A DNA stretch of 64,000 nt, taken from NCBI RefSeq assembly GCF_007475525.1, contig NZ_CP037899.1, positions 1,736,001-1,800,000 of the forward strand, in the 5' to 3' direction. The notes beneath the pieces are model-generated. The model was not told the DNA's origin and did not search any database. It was given only the letters and a program-made list of their open reading frames with translations. The position numbers and the translations under genes were made by a program. This document shows, piece after piece, positions 1 to 9,905 of this stretch (position 1 is its first letter; every line of letters begins with the position of its first letter). The DNA comes from Methylacidiphilum kamchatkense Kam1. Lineage in GTDB: Bacteria; Verrucomicrobiota; Verrucomicrobiia; Methylacidiphilales; Methylacidiphilaceae.

Positions 1-1557
<1,557 letters not shown>

Positions 1558-1639
1558 ATCTAGTCTGCTTGCAAAAAATGTCGCTTAGACAAGGCAAAGC
1601 ATTTCACCTATGACTTTAAAATGCCGGGAAGAGATCCTC

Positions 1640-3148
1640 TCATATCGTCTTTTGAATCCATTTAGAGGCTTTACGAACGGCTTTTTTCCAATAACGAAGC
1701 TCCTTTTGTCTTTCCAAAGAAGATAGGGTCGGTACCCATTCTTTCTTTTTTTTCCACCATTGGCCTAGTTGCTCAAAATCATTAAACAGGCCTCCAGCTA
1801 AGCCGGTGATAAATGCCGCTCCCATTGCCGTTGTTTCACTATTTTCAGGAGCTAAAATTTTTCTATTCAATATATCCGCTTGGAACTGCATAAACCGTTC
1901 ATTTTTTACCATACCCCCATCTACTTTCAGTTCCTGCATCTTCCTGCCGCATGCCTTTTGCATCCCCTCAAAAAGGTCTCTCACTTGAAAAGCGGTTGCC
2001 TCTAAGACTGCGCGAGCTAAATGACAGGCTTGAGTCTTTAAAGTCAAACCGAAAAAAGCGGCTCTAGCAAACGGATCCCAATAGGGAGCAAACAGTCCAC
2101 AAAAAGCAGGAACAAAGTATATGCCCCCATTATCAGAGGCTTGCGAAGCCAAAATTTCTAGTTCCTGATCATCTTTCAACTTCAACAGCTGCTTCAACCA
2201 ATGCACAGCTGAACCAGCAGAGGCGCTACTGCCCTCTAATGCATAACTTATGTGTCCATTGCGTAACTGGTAGCCGATTGTTGTGAGGAACCCAGAATCA
2301 GAGAAAATAGGGCGATTAGCCGTATTCACAAGCAAAAATGCTCCTGTACCATAAGTGCACTTCCCCTCTCCAAACCGCAGACAATTTTGTCCGATCAGGG
2401 CTGCTTGCTGATCTCCAATAAGCCCCGCTAGGGTGATTCCTTTCAATGCACCTACTTTGCCCTCAGATAAGATTGCATCGTTGGGAACGACTTCAGGCAT
2501 CAATACAGAAGGTATAGTTAATTCTTCAAGGATTTCTTGATCCCACTGCATCGTATGGATATTAAACAGCAAGGTTCGAGAGGCATTGGTGACATCAGTC
2601 AGGTGTTTACCGCCATGAGGACCACCGGAGAATTTCCAAAGTAAAAATGAATCGATGGTACCAAAGAGCAGATCTCCAGAAGAAGCTTTTTTTCTTGCTT
2701 CTGGGATGTGCTCCAGAAGCCATAAAAGTTTCATTCCACTGAAATAAGTTGCCAGTGGGAGACCCGTTTTCCTATGGTAGCGGTAGAGGCCGGCAGGGGT
2801 TTTAGAAAATTCATTCACAAGATTTGCCGTCCGGCTGTCTTGCCAACTAATGGCATTGGCAAGGGGAGTCCCAGTTTTTTTTTCCCAAAGAACCGTTGTT
2901 TCTCTTTGATTGGTAATGCCTAGGGCCACGAGATCTGACTGGCAAAAAGATTTTGCCGCATATGCTTCTTCCACTAAGCTCAGCGTATTATGATAGATCT
3001 CAAGGGCATCCTGTTCGACCCATCCCTCCTTTGGACAATACCAGCGATGTTCTTTAAAAGAAGAAAAAACAATGTGGCCATGCGGATCGAAAAGAAAAAA
3101 TTTAGTCCCTGAAGTCCCTTGATCAATCACTCCGATGAGTTTTCTCAT
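1640..3148 (-). CDS. glpK: Glycerol kinase
   Basis: This 502-residue FGGY-family kinase has the usual full length for GlpK. The N-terminus MRKLIGVIDQGTSGTKFFLF is the phosphate-1 motif. TNQRETTVLWEKKTG and the aspartate in SWQDSRTANL are the glycerol-kinase pattern. GLIGDQQAALIGQ holds the catalytic aspartate, and YGTGAFLLVNT with DGGMVKNERFMQFQADIL gives the second half of the nucleotide fold. It phosphorylates glycerol to glycerol-3-phosphate with ATP in the cytoplasm, feeding lipid synthesis or glycolysis. No glycerol facilitator or glpD lies beside it. It is convergent with the LysM gene and about 70 bases downstream of coaX on the same strand. Confidence 0.95.
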   Translation of the reverse strand: MRKLIGVIDQGTSGTKFFLFDPHGHIVFSSFKEHRWYCPKEGWVEQDALEIYHNTLSLVEEAYAAKSFCQSDLVALGITNQRETTVLWEKKTGTPLANAISWQDSRTANLVNEFSKTPAGLYRYHRKTGLPLATYFSGMKLLWLLEHIPEARKKASSGDLLFGTIDSFLLWKFSGGPHGGKHLTDVTNASRTLLFNIHTMQWDQEILEELTIPSVLMPEVVPNDAILSEGKVGALKGITLAGLIGDQQAALIGQNCLRFGEGKCTYGTGAFLLVNTANRPIFSDSGFLTTIGYQLRNGHISYALEGSSASAGSAVHWLKQLLKLKDDQELEILASQASDNGGIYFVPAFCGLFAPYWDPFARAAFFGLTLKTQACHLARAVLEATAFQVRDLFEGMQKACGRKMQELKVDGGMVKNERFMQFQADILNRKILAPENSETTAMGAAFITGLAGGLFNDFEQLGQWWKKKKEWVPTLSSLERQKELRYWKKAVRKASKWIQKTI

Positions 3149-3219
3149 GACGTGCCGGCGTTATTTTAAAAGCAGGGAGAAAGAAAAGCCGTAACCTTAC
3201 TACCCCAAAGCAGGAATAT

Positions 3220-3975
3220 TTATGCCAAATCTACAGAGATCATGCGTCTTTTTATCAAATTTTCTCCAATTATCCGAATTCCTTTAAGAGTTAGTAAATG
3301 ATCAATCTGATCAATCATGTTCAACCGACCGCAAATAAGATGCGCTTGTCCACCGGTTGCGATCACAGGAATTTTTATCGGGCATCCAAGCTCCTCTTTG
3401 ATTTTTTCAATAAGATACAGCACCATGCCTCGATAGCCGAAGACAGCCCCCACCCGCATCGCCTCCTCTGTCGATTGGGCAATAGCCCTTAAGGGCTCTT
3501 TCAATTCTACAACCGGCAATAGAGCTGTCTTTTCATGAAGATAGGATCGCATCAAATTCAAGCCAGGAGCTATAACCCCTCCGCAATAAGCCCCATTGTG
3601 ATTGACAATATCAAAAGTCGTTGCCGTACCAAAATCGATGGCCACTGCTGGATAGCCGTAGAATGAAGCTAAGGCAATGGCATTAGCCAGTCTGTCCGCT
3701 CCAATTTCTTTTGGGTTTGGATAATCGATTGTAATGCCTAAGGGCAAAGATGGATCGATGGGATAGATTCTATCCAAAAAGACATTTTCAAAATACACAT
3801 TGACTTTGGGGACTACGCTACACAGGATGCAGTGTTGCGTTGGAAAATTTTGAGCAATTTCTCTAAGGAGACTATAACTAAGTTGCGCCGTGGGTATTCT
3901 TCTCAGCAGGCTAATTTCAGCGTTTTGGCACAATGCAATTTTGGTTACACTATTGCCGACATCCGCAAGGATCAT
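3220..3975 (-). CDS. coaX: Type III pantothenate kinase
   Basis: The 251-residue protein begins MILADVGNSVTKIALC, the N-terminal nucleotide-binding motif (D-x-G-N-S/T-x-x-K) of CoaX. IGADRLANAIA near residue 95 carries the conserved GxDR pantothenate-site motif. AVAIDFGTATTFDIV is the second phosphate-binding motif, and GGVIAPGLNLMRSYLHEKTALLP is typical of the family (described here across its length). It catalyses the first step of coenzyme A synthesis, pantothenate to 4'-phosphopantothenate, and type III enzymes are resistant to CoA feedback. It starts upstream of glpK and downstream of degP on the same strand. No biotin ligase (birA) is adjacent, although that pairing is common elsewhere. 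Confidence 0.95.
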   Translation of the reverse strand: MILADVGNSVTKIALCQNAEISLLRRIPTAQLSYSLLREIAQNFPTQHCILCSVVPKVNVYFENVFLDRIYPIDPSLPLGITIDYPNPKEIGADRLANAIALASFYGYPAVAIDFGTATTFDIVNHNGAYCGGVIAPGLNLMRSYLHEKTALLPVVELKEPLRAIAQSTEEAMRVGAVFGYRGMVLYLIEKIKEELGCPIKIPVIATGGQAHLICGRLNMIDQIDHLLTLKGIRIIGENLIKRRMISVDLA

Positions 3976-4016
3976 AGAAAGGCGCTTTTCAACTGATAAA
4001 AAATAGCCTCTTTAGC

Positions 4017-5564
4017 CTATTTGTTTGACCTAGGGACTACTACAAAATGAGTAATTCCCTTCGACCAAACGCGCAGGAGTACATTGCCAGAGGTTCCTTT
4101 GACAGCCTGCAAGGCTTCTTGCACTGTCCGCACCGGCCGATGCTGTACTTCTAAGATGACATCTCCAGGCTGCAGCGAATTTCTCCCAGGTCTGGCAGCC
4201 GGAGATTCTGGATCTACCGATACAATAACGACTCCCTGGACATCAGGCGGAATTTCAAATTGCTGTCGAATCATTCTATTTAAATCTGCGATCTCTACCC
4301 CTGGTAAAAATGTTGAATTTTCTTCTTGTTGTTTGGGAGCGTTTGCAGAAACATCTTCTGGAGTTCTTTCTTTGAGTACGGCTTGTATAATCTTCTCTTT
4401 GCCATCCCGCCAAATTTTCAAGGTAGCCTTAGTTCCTGGAGGGGTTTGGGATACAGCCAATCTCAAGGATCTTGGATCGGTGACTTTTTGTCCATTATAT
4501 TCTAGAATCACATCTCCAGCCTTCATTCCCGCTTGATCGGCAGGAGTCCCCGGACTGACCTGCTCTACCAATGCTCCCGTTGCTTCTGGTAATTTAAAAG
4601 CTTGAGCAAGATCAGGAGTTACTTCCGAGATCGTCACCCCAAGAAATCCTCGAATCACTCGACCATTCTTTAAAATCTGATCCATTACGTATCGGGCCAT
4701 GTTCGAAGGAACAGCAAAACCAATTCCCAAGTTCCCAACGCGGCCTGGACTAACAATAGCCGTATTGATCCCCACAAGCCTTCCTTGAATATCTACCAAA
4801 GCTCCACCAGAATTCCCTGGGTTGATGGCAGCATCGGTTTGAATAAAATCTTCGTATTCTTCAATCCCAATGTCTTTCCTGCCTTTCCCGCTCACAATCC
4901 CCATGGTAACCGTTTGAGTTAGTGCAAAAGGATTGCCAATTGCCAGGACAATATCCCCCACTTCCACCAAATCACTGTCGGTAAACACAATGGAGGGCAA
5001 ACCGGAAGCTTCTATTTTTACCAGAGCAATATCAGTCAAAGGATCCTTTCCAATGATCTTGCCAGCAAATTCTTTTTTCTGCTCCCCAACTAAAACCTTT
5101 ATTTCTTCAGCCACATCCACTACATGATTATTAGTAACGATATAGCCCTCTGGAGAAACAATCACCCCAGAACCCAAGCCCGTTTGTTTTCTTGGCTTTG
5201 GCATAGGGAAAATTCTTGGATTATTTTGATCTTCCCCGCCATCAGGAGGACCAAAAAACCTTCTGAAAAATGGATCATTAAAAAAGGGGAATATCCATCC
5301 CTCAGGAGCTTTGACTTTTTGTGTGGTGAAAATCTCCACAACACTCGGCGCCACTTTTTTCACAATGGGAGCAAAGCTTGAAATTAAGCCTGCATTTTGC
5401 CTTTGAATAGGTGTATTATCCGTCTGGAGTTGAAAAGGGATTGGTTTTGTTTCCTTATTCTGAGAAAACCAATTCAAGGATTTAGCCGAATCGCTCAGAA
5501 AGAAAACAAACACAAAGCTAAAAAGGAAAATAAAAAAAGGATGAAATTTCTTGGACTGATTCAT
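4017..5564 (-). CDS. degP: Periplasmic serine protease Do (DegP/HtrA family)
   Basis: The 515-residue protein has a signal peptide (hydrophobic core about residues 9-25) and a trypsin-like protease domain. The catalytic triad is visible: His147 in TNNHVVD, Asp178 in LTDIALVKI and Ser262 in NPGNSGGAL. Two PDZ domains follow (about 310-400 starting GFLGVTI, and about 430-510 with GVVIVSVDPESPAARPG). This is the full DegP/DegQ layout. It degrades or refolds damaged envelope proteins and typically forms cage-like oligomers. Residues 85-125 form a long Pro/Phe/Arg-rich loop resembling the LA loop. It is transcribed away from the NYN gene from an AT-rich intergenic region. Confidence 0.96.
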   Translation of the reverse strand: MNQSKKFHPFFIFLFSFVFVFFLSDSAKSLNWFSQNKETKPIPFQLQTDNTPIQRQNAGLISSFAPIVKKVAPSVVEIFTTQKVKAPEGWIFPFFNDPFFRRFFGPPDGGEDQNNPRIFPMPKPRKQTGLGSGVIVSPEGYIVTNNHVVDVAEEIKVLVGEQKKEFAGKIIGKDPLTDIALVKIEASGLPSIVFTDSDLVEVGDIVLAIGNPFALTQTVTMGIVSGKGRKDIGIEEYEDFIQTDAAINPGNSGGALVDIQGRLVGINTAIVSPGRVGNLGIGFAVPSNMARYVMDQILKNGRVIRGFLGVTISEVTPDLAQAFKLPEATGALVEQVSPGTPADQAGMKAGDVILEYNGQKVTDPRSLRLAVSQTPPGTKATLKIWRDGKEKIIQAVLKERTPEDVSANAPKQQEENSTFLPGVEIADLNRMIRQQFEIPPDVQGVVIVSVDPESPAARPGRNSLQPGDVILEVQHRPVRTVQEALQAVKGTSGNVLLRVWSKGITHFVVVPRSNK

Positions 5565-5740
5565 AATGCGGTAGGATGATTATTGAAAATACACTTTTTT
5601 ATTCGATATCGTTCTTATTTTTCAATTTTGCATTAACAAAAAAAGAGGCAAAACAAGATATGATCTCTTTTTATTGCTAATACTTTTACTATGTATATAT
5701 ATTTATAAAAATAATTAATAAATCAAATTTTAAAGATTTC

Positions 5741-5768
5741 TTGTCAAAACAACTTGAAAGCATAGAAT
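5741..5768 (+). promoter_or_regulatory. Possible sigma-70-type promoter for the NYN-domain gene
   Basis: TTGTCA (5741-5746) and TAGAAT (5763-5768) are separated by 16 bases, close to the -35 and -10 consensus and spacing. They lie about 160 bases upstream of the NYN gene start in an AT-rich stretch where chance matches are frequent, so this is a weak prediction. Confidence 0.3.
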
Positions 5769-5889
5769 AGTGTACAATTGACTAAAAAGAAAAGAAAAAA
5801 CTTTTTTTGTCTACCACTATGAGCAAGCAATGGAATAAAATAGAAAAAGGAAAAGAAGGAAACGGTATTATAAGCGAAAAAAGGAGAAA

Positions 5890-5928
5890 ATGAGGTTATT
5901 AAATCCTCAACTTTCTGGAAAAGTTTGA
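5890..5928 (+). promoter_or_regulatory. Possible 12-codon leader reading frame abutting the NYN gene
   Basis: AAGGAG (5881-5886) precedes an ATG at 5890 that opens a 12-codon frame (MRLLNPQLSGKV) ending in TGA directly before the ATG at 5929. The leader has a better ribosome binding site than the downstream gene, so translation of the gene could be coupled to it. It may also be chance; the peptide shows no amino-acid run typical of attenuators. Confidence 0.25.
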
Positions 5929-6396
5929 ATGGCTAACACTTCACGGAATTCTCTTCCCCTATTGGTAATCGATGGTTATAACGTAATTCATGCATGGAAT
6001 GATCTTAAGGTTGCTCAAAGGCAAAGCTTAAGAAAAGCTAGAGAGCTCCTGATCGAAAGGCTTTCTATTCTGCATTATTTAGAGATTTATCAAGTGGTCC
6101 TTGTTTTTGATGGAAAAAGTCCCGAACCGGTAGCTATTCCTCCCGTTTCAGATGATTTTATCGTTGTTTTCTCTCCCAAGGGCATGAGTGCAGATGGGCT
6201 TATTGAAAAATACGTGAATGAATCGGTGGCTCGTAGGCAAGTAACGGTTGTGACGAGTGATCTTGAAGAAAAACGACAAGTCGAATCTATGGGAGCTTTC
6301 TGTATGAGTCCAGAATGGCTTCAACAGGAAATAGCATATCGGCAAGAAGATTTCAAGATACTCTTAGAAAAGGTCCACCATAATAGCCGACTCTAA
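5929..6396 (+). CDS. YacP-like NYN-domain ribonuclease (Rae1-like)
   Basis: The 155-residue protein has the NYN/PIN-like fold of the YacP family. LLVIDGYNVIHAWNDL (about residues 11-26) carries the first acidic metal ligand and the family's GYN motif. VVLVFDGKSPEP gives the second strand and acid, and TVVTSDLEEKRQVESMGA the third acidic cluster. In Bacillus the relative Rae1 cleaves mRNA on the ribosome; equivalent activity here is inferred. The gene is short but full length for the family. Its start directly abuts a leader frame and its own upstream sequence (GGAAAAGTTTGA) is a poor ribosome binding site. trpS follows after 72 bases. Confidence 0.85.
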   Translation: MANTSRNSLPLLVIDGYNVIHAWNDLKVAQRQSLRKARELLIERLSILHYLEIYQVVLVFDGKSPEPVAIPPVSDDFIVVFSPKGMSADGLIEKYVNESVARRQVTVVTSDLEEKRQVESMGAFCMSPEWLQQEIAYRQEDFKILLEKVHHNSRL

Positions 6397-6468
6397 AAGC
6401 AAATGGCTTATATTTTTTTGTAAACGGTTGATCTCATTTTCTCGTTAATACATAGAACAAAGAAACAA

Positions 6469-7440
6469 ATGATGAGACGGGTACTTTCTGGAATTCAACC
6501 CTCGGGGTTTCTGCATATTGGTAATTATTTTGGAATGATTAAGCGGGCAATAGAATGGCAAGACAAAGCCGAAACGCTTTATTTTATAGCTGATTATCAT
6601 GCCTTAACGTCCATAAAAGATCCACAACACCTCTCTCAATACGTTAGAAAAATAGCCATGGCCTTTTTGGCCTGTGGTCTTGACCCAGCAAAGTCTATAT
6701 TTTTTAGGCAAAGCGCCATACCAGAAGTCCACGAGCTTGCCTGGATCCTTTCTTCCATCACCCCTTTTGGATTACTAGAAAGATCGCACAGTTTCAAAGA
6801 TAAAGTCGCCAAGGGCCTTTCCCCCACCGTGGCTCTTTTTTCTTATCCGGTACTGATGACAGCGGATATCCTACTGTATCAGTCCGAAATTATCCCGGTG
6901 GGACAAGATCAAAAACAGCACCTCGAAATCGCCCGGGACATAGCCAAAAAATTCAACAATACCTTTGGCGAGGTCTTCCGAATCCCAGAACCAGACATAC
7001 AGGAAGAAGTAGCTATTATCCCTGGAATAGACGGCCAGAAAATGTCCAAGTCTTACAATAACACTCTTGAAATTTTTGGAGATCTCGAAGAATTTAAACG
7101 AAGGGTCATGAGCATTAAAACAGATTCTACCCCCATCGAAGCTCCCAAGCCAACCAAAGGATCCATCCTGGTAGCGCTTTATAAGCTCGTTGCCACGGAC
7201 TCAGAATACCAGGAGTTTATTGCAAGTATGGAAAAAGGGGGGCATGGATATGCTTATTATAAAAAGCTGCTCCTTGAAAAACTCCTTGCCTATTTTCAAC
7301 CTATTCGAGAAAGGTACAAAGAGCTAGAAGAAAAACCAGGCTATGTTGAGGAAGTGCTTGCTGATGGGGCCTACAAAGCAAGGATGATTGCTCAAGAAAC
7401 GTTAACAAAAGCAAGACGTGCGGTTGGACTGCTCGATTAA
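6469..7440 (+). CDS. trpS: Tryptophanyl-tRNA synthetase
   Basis: This is a 323-residue class I aminoacyl-tRNA synthetase. The HIGH-type signature HIGN is at residues 16-19 after SGIQPSGFL, and the KMSKS signature (GQKMSKSYNN) is near residues 191-195. MTADILLYQ and VPVGQDQKQHLEIARDIA-like wording (here IPVGQDQKQHLEIARD) are diagnostic for TrpRS. It charges tRNA-Trp with tryptophan. The start used is the first of two ATG codons (6469, 6472). The next gene begins 13 bases after the stop. Confidence 0.97.
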   Translation: MMRRVLSGIQPSGFLHIGNYFGMIKRAIEWQDKAETLYFIADYHALTSIKDPQHLSQYVRKIAMAFLACGLDPAKSIFFRQSAIPEVHELAWILSSITPFGLLERSHSFKDKVAKGLSPTVALFSYPVLMTADILLYQSEIIPVGQDQKQHLEIARDIAKKFNNTFGEVFRIPEPDIQEEVAIIPGIDGQKMSKSYNNTLEIFGDLEEFKRRVMSIKTDSTPIEAPKPTKGSILVALYKLVATDSEYQEFIASMEKGGHGYAYYKKLLLEKLLAYFQPIRERYKELEEKPGYVEEVLADGAYKARMIAQETLTKARRAVGLLD

Positions 7441-7453
7441 TTCATTGAATACA

Positions 7454-8269
7454 ATGGGCATAGACATTTTCCGGACTCAATTAGAAAAGATCGACAATAG
7501 GATTCTGAAGTTTCTGAATCTACGGATGAAACTTGCCCAGGAGATTGGAGAAAAAAAAAAGTCCTGCGGCTATCCTATTCTTGATACTTATAGAGAAGAT
7601 AGGTATCTAAAAAATCTGAAAGCCCTCAACCGAGGGCCATTGCGGGATAATAATCTGGAAGGAATCTACCGAGAAATCTTTTCTTCTTCACGCAGTCAGC
7701 AAGGGGGATTAAAAATAGGCTGTCCAGAAAGCCACTTTCTTTCTTGTCTCCTTGCTTCTCTTTTTAGATTTGGGTCGAGTAGTATTTTTGTCCCCATTTC
7801 GATGCACTCTACACAAACAAGGGACGGGAAAGAGCCAGAGGTAGACATAATCGTAATTTCGATCCATCTCCTACTAAAAAAGCTCCAAGAAGATCGGTCC
7901 TTTCTTGTTTCCTTTCTTCCCTCTTTTTCGCTAGGGGGTGAAATCGACCTTTCTCCTATTCTCTCTTCTCAGTCGGTGGATAACCCATATTTCTTTTTCC
8001 AAAAACATGCGACTCCAAAAGAAAATGCCGATTCGTTAAAAACGGTCTTTCTTCTTGGAGGCATGTTTCCCCATGAAACTTTTCTGTGGGTAGAGAATCA
8101 AAAAGGAAAAGTTCTTTACTGCAGCGTAGATGCTAACAATCCGAAGAATTCTTTTTATCTTTGTGAAAAAACGGCAAAAGAACCAGACAAGGAAAGTATC
8201 GAATATTTATGGAAAAAATTTACAGACAATAATGGCTGGATAATTTTGATAGGCAGCTATCCTGTGTAA
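7454..8269 (+). CDS. PheA-like protein: chorismate mutase domain fused to a degenerate prephenate dehydratase/ACT region
   Basis: From the ATG at 7454 the protein has 271 residues. Residues about 4-80 are a clear AroQ chorismate mutase: R6 in FRTQLEKIDNRIL, then NLRMKLAQEIGEKKK and YREDRYLKNL keep the arginine and lysine positions that bind chorismate. The linker IYREIFSSSRSQQGGLKIG is the usual PheA linker before the dehydratase. The remaining roughly 180 residues lack the GPEGTFT motif, the catalytic TRF motif and the ACT-domain ESRP motif, yet the protein still ends IGSYPV like PheA. I infer an active mutase with a non-catalytic remnant of the P-protein. A GTG at 7418 would overlap trpS and is a less likely start. 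A regulatory role of the remnant domain is speculation. Confidence 0.75.
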   Translation: MGIDIFRTQLEKIDNRILKFLNLRMKLAQEIGEKKKSCGYPILDTYREDRYLKNLKALNRGPLRDNNLEGIYREIFSSSRSQQGGLKIGCPESHFLSCLLASLFRFGSSSIFVPISMHSTQTRDGKEPEVDIIVISIHLLLKKLQEDRSFLVSFLPSFSLGGEIDLSPILSSQSVDNPYFFFQKHATPKENADSLKTVFLLGGMFPHETFLWVENQKGKVLYCSVDANNPKNSFYLCEKTAKEPDKESIEYLWKKFTDNNGWIILIGSYPV

Positions 8270-8295
8270 TTGTTCAGAAGAAGCATCAGAATATT

Positions 8296-8742
8296 ATGGA
8301 TTTTGAAGAGTTACCCAAAAACGCGGATAGATACTATTTCAGTTCTCCAGCTAAGGGGAAACTCAAGGATGCTAACAGTCAGTCCAAAGGCTCATCTCCA
8401 AGAAAAGTAGGTCCAAGAAATCTTCTCCCTCCCCATCTTTCTATCCAAAATAAAAAACATCCACCTCCAAGAAAACTAGGCTTTGCTCCTACCAGTCATC
8501 CTCCTACTGAAGCTTCCACTACGTCTTCCTCAACGGCTTCTACGACAGGAAAAATCTCTTTTCCTTCCCATACTAACCATTCTAGCTTTGCTTCGACATC
8601 CCCTAAATTTCCCAAAGGACCAGACAATAAACGACAAAGCCCCCCGGATTTTATCTTAGATCGGGAAATAAGAAAAGTTCACCCCCCTCCTAAATATGCC
8701 ACTTCAAAACCCCTAAGCCCGACCAATCTAATAAGGAAATAA
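8296..8742 (+). CDS. Pro/Ser/Thr-rich disordered protein (probably the N-terminal part of the next gene)
   Basis: This 148-residue frame is low in hydrophobic residues and rich in Pro, Ser, Thr and Lys (for example PPPRKLGFAP and a Ser/Thr cluster around residues 75-90). It is predicted to be disordered, and I recognise no family. Adding one base in the A4C4 run at 8706-8713 lets the frame continue through KPDQSNKEITKPS and a basic RRKW stretch into the membrane segment of the downstream coiled-coil protein. The two frames are therefore probably one gene (8296-9863) of about 520 residues with a cytoplasmic disordered head. It starts 26 bases after the PheA-like gene. Confidence 0.55.
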   Translation: MDFEELPKNADRYYFSSPAKGKLKDANSQSKGSSPRKVGPRNLLPPHLSIQNKKHPPPRKLGFAPTSHPPTEASTTSSSTASTTGKISFPSHTNHSSFASTSPKFPKGPDNKRQSPPDFILDREIRKVHPPPKYATSKPLSPTNLIRK

Positions 8743-8789
8743 CCAAGCCATCCACTTTTTCATCACGAAGAAAGTGGATTAGCATTCTT

Positions 8790-9863
8790 TTGCGGATTTT
8801 TCTCTATATTGGGATTTTGGCTGCTGGCGTAGGGGCGTATTACTCCTTGAGAGAAACTCGGATCGAAGGATGGGTAGCAGTCAAAGACATCACCTTACCC
8901 AACGAAATCTATCTTGTTTATGACTTTTCTGGAGACATCAAAGCCTTAAGAGACAATTACCTCACGACTATTGGCCCTTGCCAGGAAGACATCCAGAACA
9001 AAAAGGAAAATCTAAAAAAAGCAAGAACGGACATCACTGCACTGAATGAAAGACTGAGGCTATTAAAGCAGCAGGAACAAGTAGCCGAAACAGAAATTCA
9101 AGTTGTTGCTAAAGAGTATCAAGAAAAAGCCGATCATCTCTGGAAGAACGAAGGTGTGCTGCTCGACCAAGAATATGATAAAAAACTGGCCGAATTAGAA
9201 GACCGTTTCAAAGAAAGAGCTCAGCAATTAGGAATCGATTTTACTATTTCTTCTGCGGAGGCACGCTCTCCAGAAGCTTGGGTTAATGCCTATAATCTTG
9301 CCTTATATAATCCTCCCCCTGAAATAGACCCTGCCAAAGAACGCTTATGGGCTGAAGAAGAACTTAAAAAATGGCATAATTTTGAAAAAGAAAACGAGGC
9401 TAAACGCGAAGAACTAAAAAGACTGACCAAAGAAATTCAATCTGAAGTTGGACCTAAGATTCAAGCATTGCGGGAACAGATCCTCCGTCTTCAATCCAGA
9501 ATTAAGGACAGCGAGTTGGAGATAGCTCCACTAGAACAAGAATATGCTAACAATGAGAGGGAGCTTTTAGAGGCCGAAGAGACGGAAAGAAAAATAAAAG
9601 AGCGTTTCTTGAAGGATCTAGAAAAAATACCAACCAATAGCATCAGAGAAAAAATTCCGCTCAGTAAGGATGGCCACTTTGAATGGAGAAGACTAGATCA
9701 AAATCCAAAAATTCCTCCAGGCCGCTATTTTCTGTGGATAGCCATCAAAAAGGAAGGAAAAGTATGGTGGTCTCTATTTTCTTTTCCAGTCAATGCTTTT
9801 TCTCTTACAGAAATTATTGTCCTTCCTGAAAGCTTCATTCCTATTGATTCCCTTTTAAAATGA
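8790..9863 (+). CDS. Single-pass membrane protein with long coiled coil (likely C-terminal part of the gene starting at 8296)
   Basis: Starting at the TTG at 8790 the frame gives 357 residues: a membrane segment (RIFLYIGILAAGVGAYYSL) and a domain of about 60 residues. A long charged coiled coil follows, interrupted by a PEAWVNAYNLALYNPPPE loop (about residues 75-300). The C-terminal globular segment contains ppGRYFLWIAIKKEGKVWWS. No family is recognised. The TTG start lacks a good ribosome binding site, and the codons upstream stay open back to 8694 (basic RRKW before the membrane segment), supporting fusion to the preceding frame by a one-base correction. Placement just ahead of the mre operon suggests an envelope role, but that is inference. 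Confidence 0.6.
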   Translation: MRIFLYIGILAAGVGAYYSLRETRIEGWVAVKDITLPNEIYLVYDFSGDIKALRDNYLTTIGPCQEDIQNKKENLKKARTDITALNERLRLLKQQEQVAETEIQVVAKEYQEKADHLWKNEGVLLDQEYDKKLAELEDRFKERAQQLGIDFTISSAEARSPEAWVNAYNLALYNPPPEIDPAKERLWAEEELKKWHNFEKENEAKREELKRLTKEIQSEVGPKIQALREQILRLQSRIKDSELEIAPLEQEYANNERELLEAEETERKIKERFLKDLEKIPTNSIREKIPLSKDGHFEWRRLDQNPKIPPGRYFLWIAIKKEGKVWWSLFSFPVNAFSLTEIIVLPESFIPIDSLLK

Positions 9864-9905
9864 AGGATTTTTTCGAGGGAGCCTTCTTGCTACAAGTGGA
9901 CTAGC

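Larger units (their letters stand above)
5565..5928. other. Divergent AT-rich intergenic region between degP and the NYN gene
   Basis: These 364 bases hold no convincing gene longer than a leader peptide. The middle part (about 5690-5760) is very AT-rich and is the natural place for divergent promoters. A promoter-like pair and a short leader frame facing right are listed separately. I see no strong hairpin or riboswitch-like structure. Confidence 0.6.

Noticed and set aside
4084-4536. 150-codon frame on the plus strand inside degP
   Set aside because: It lies wholly opposite the second and first PDZ regions of a clear DegP gene and has no recognisable protein features.
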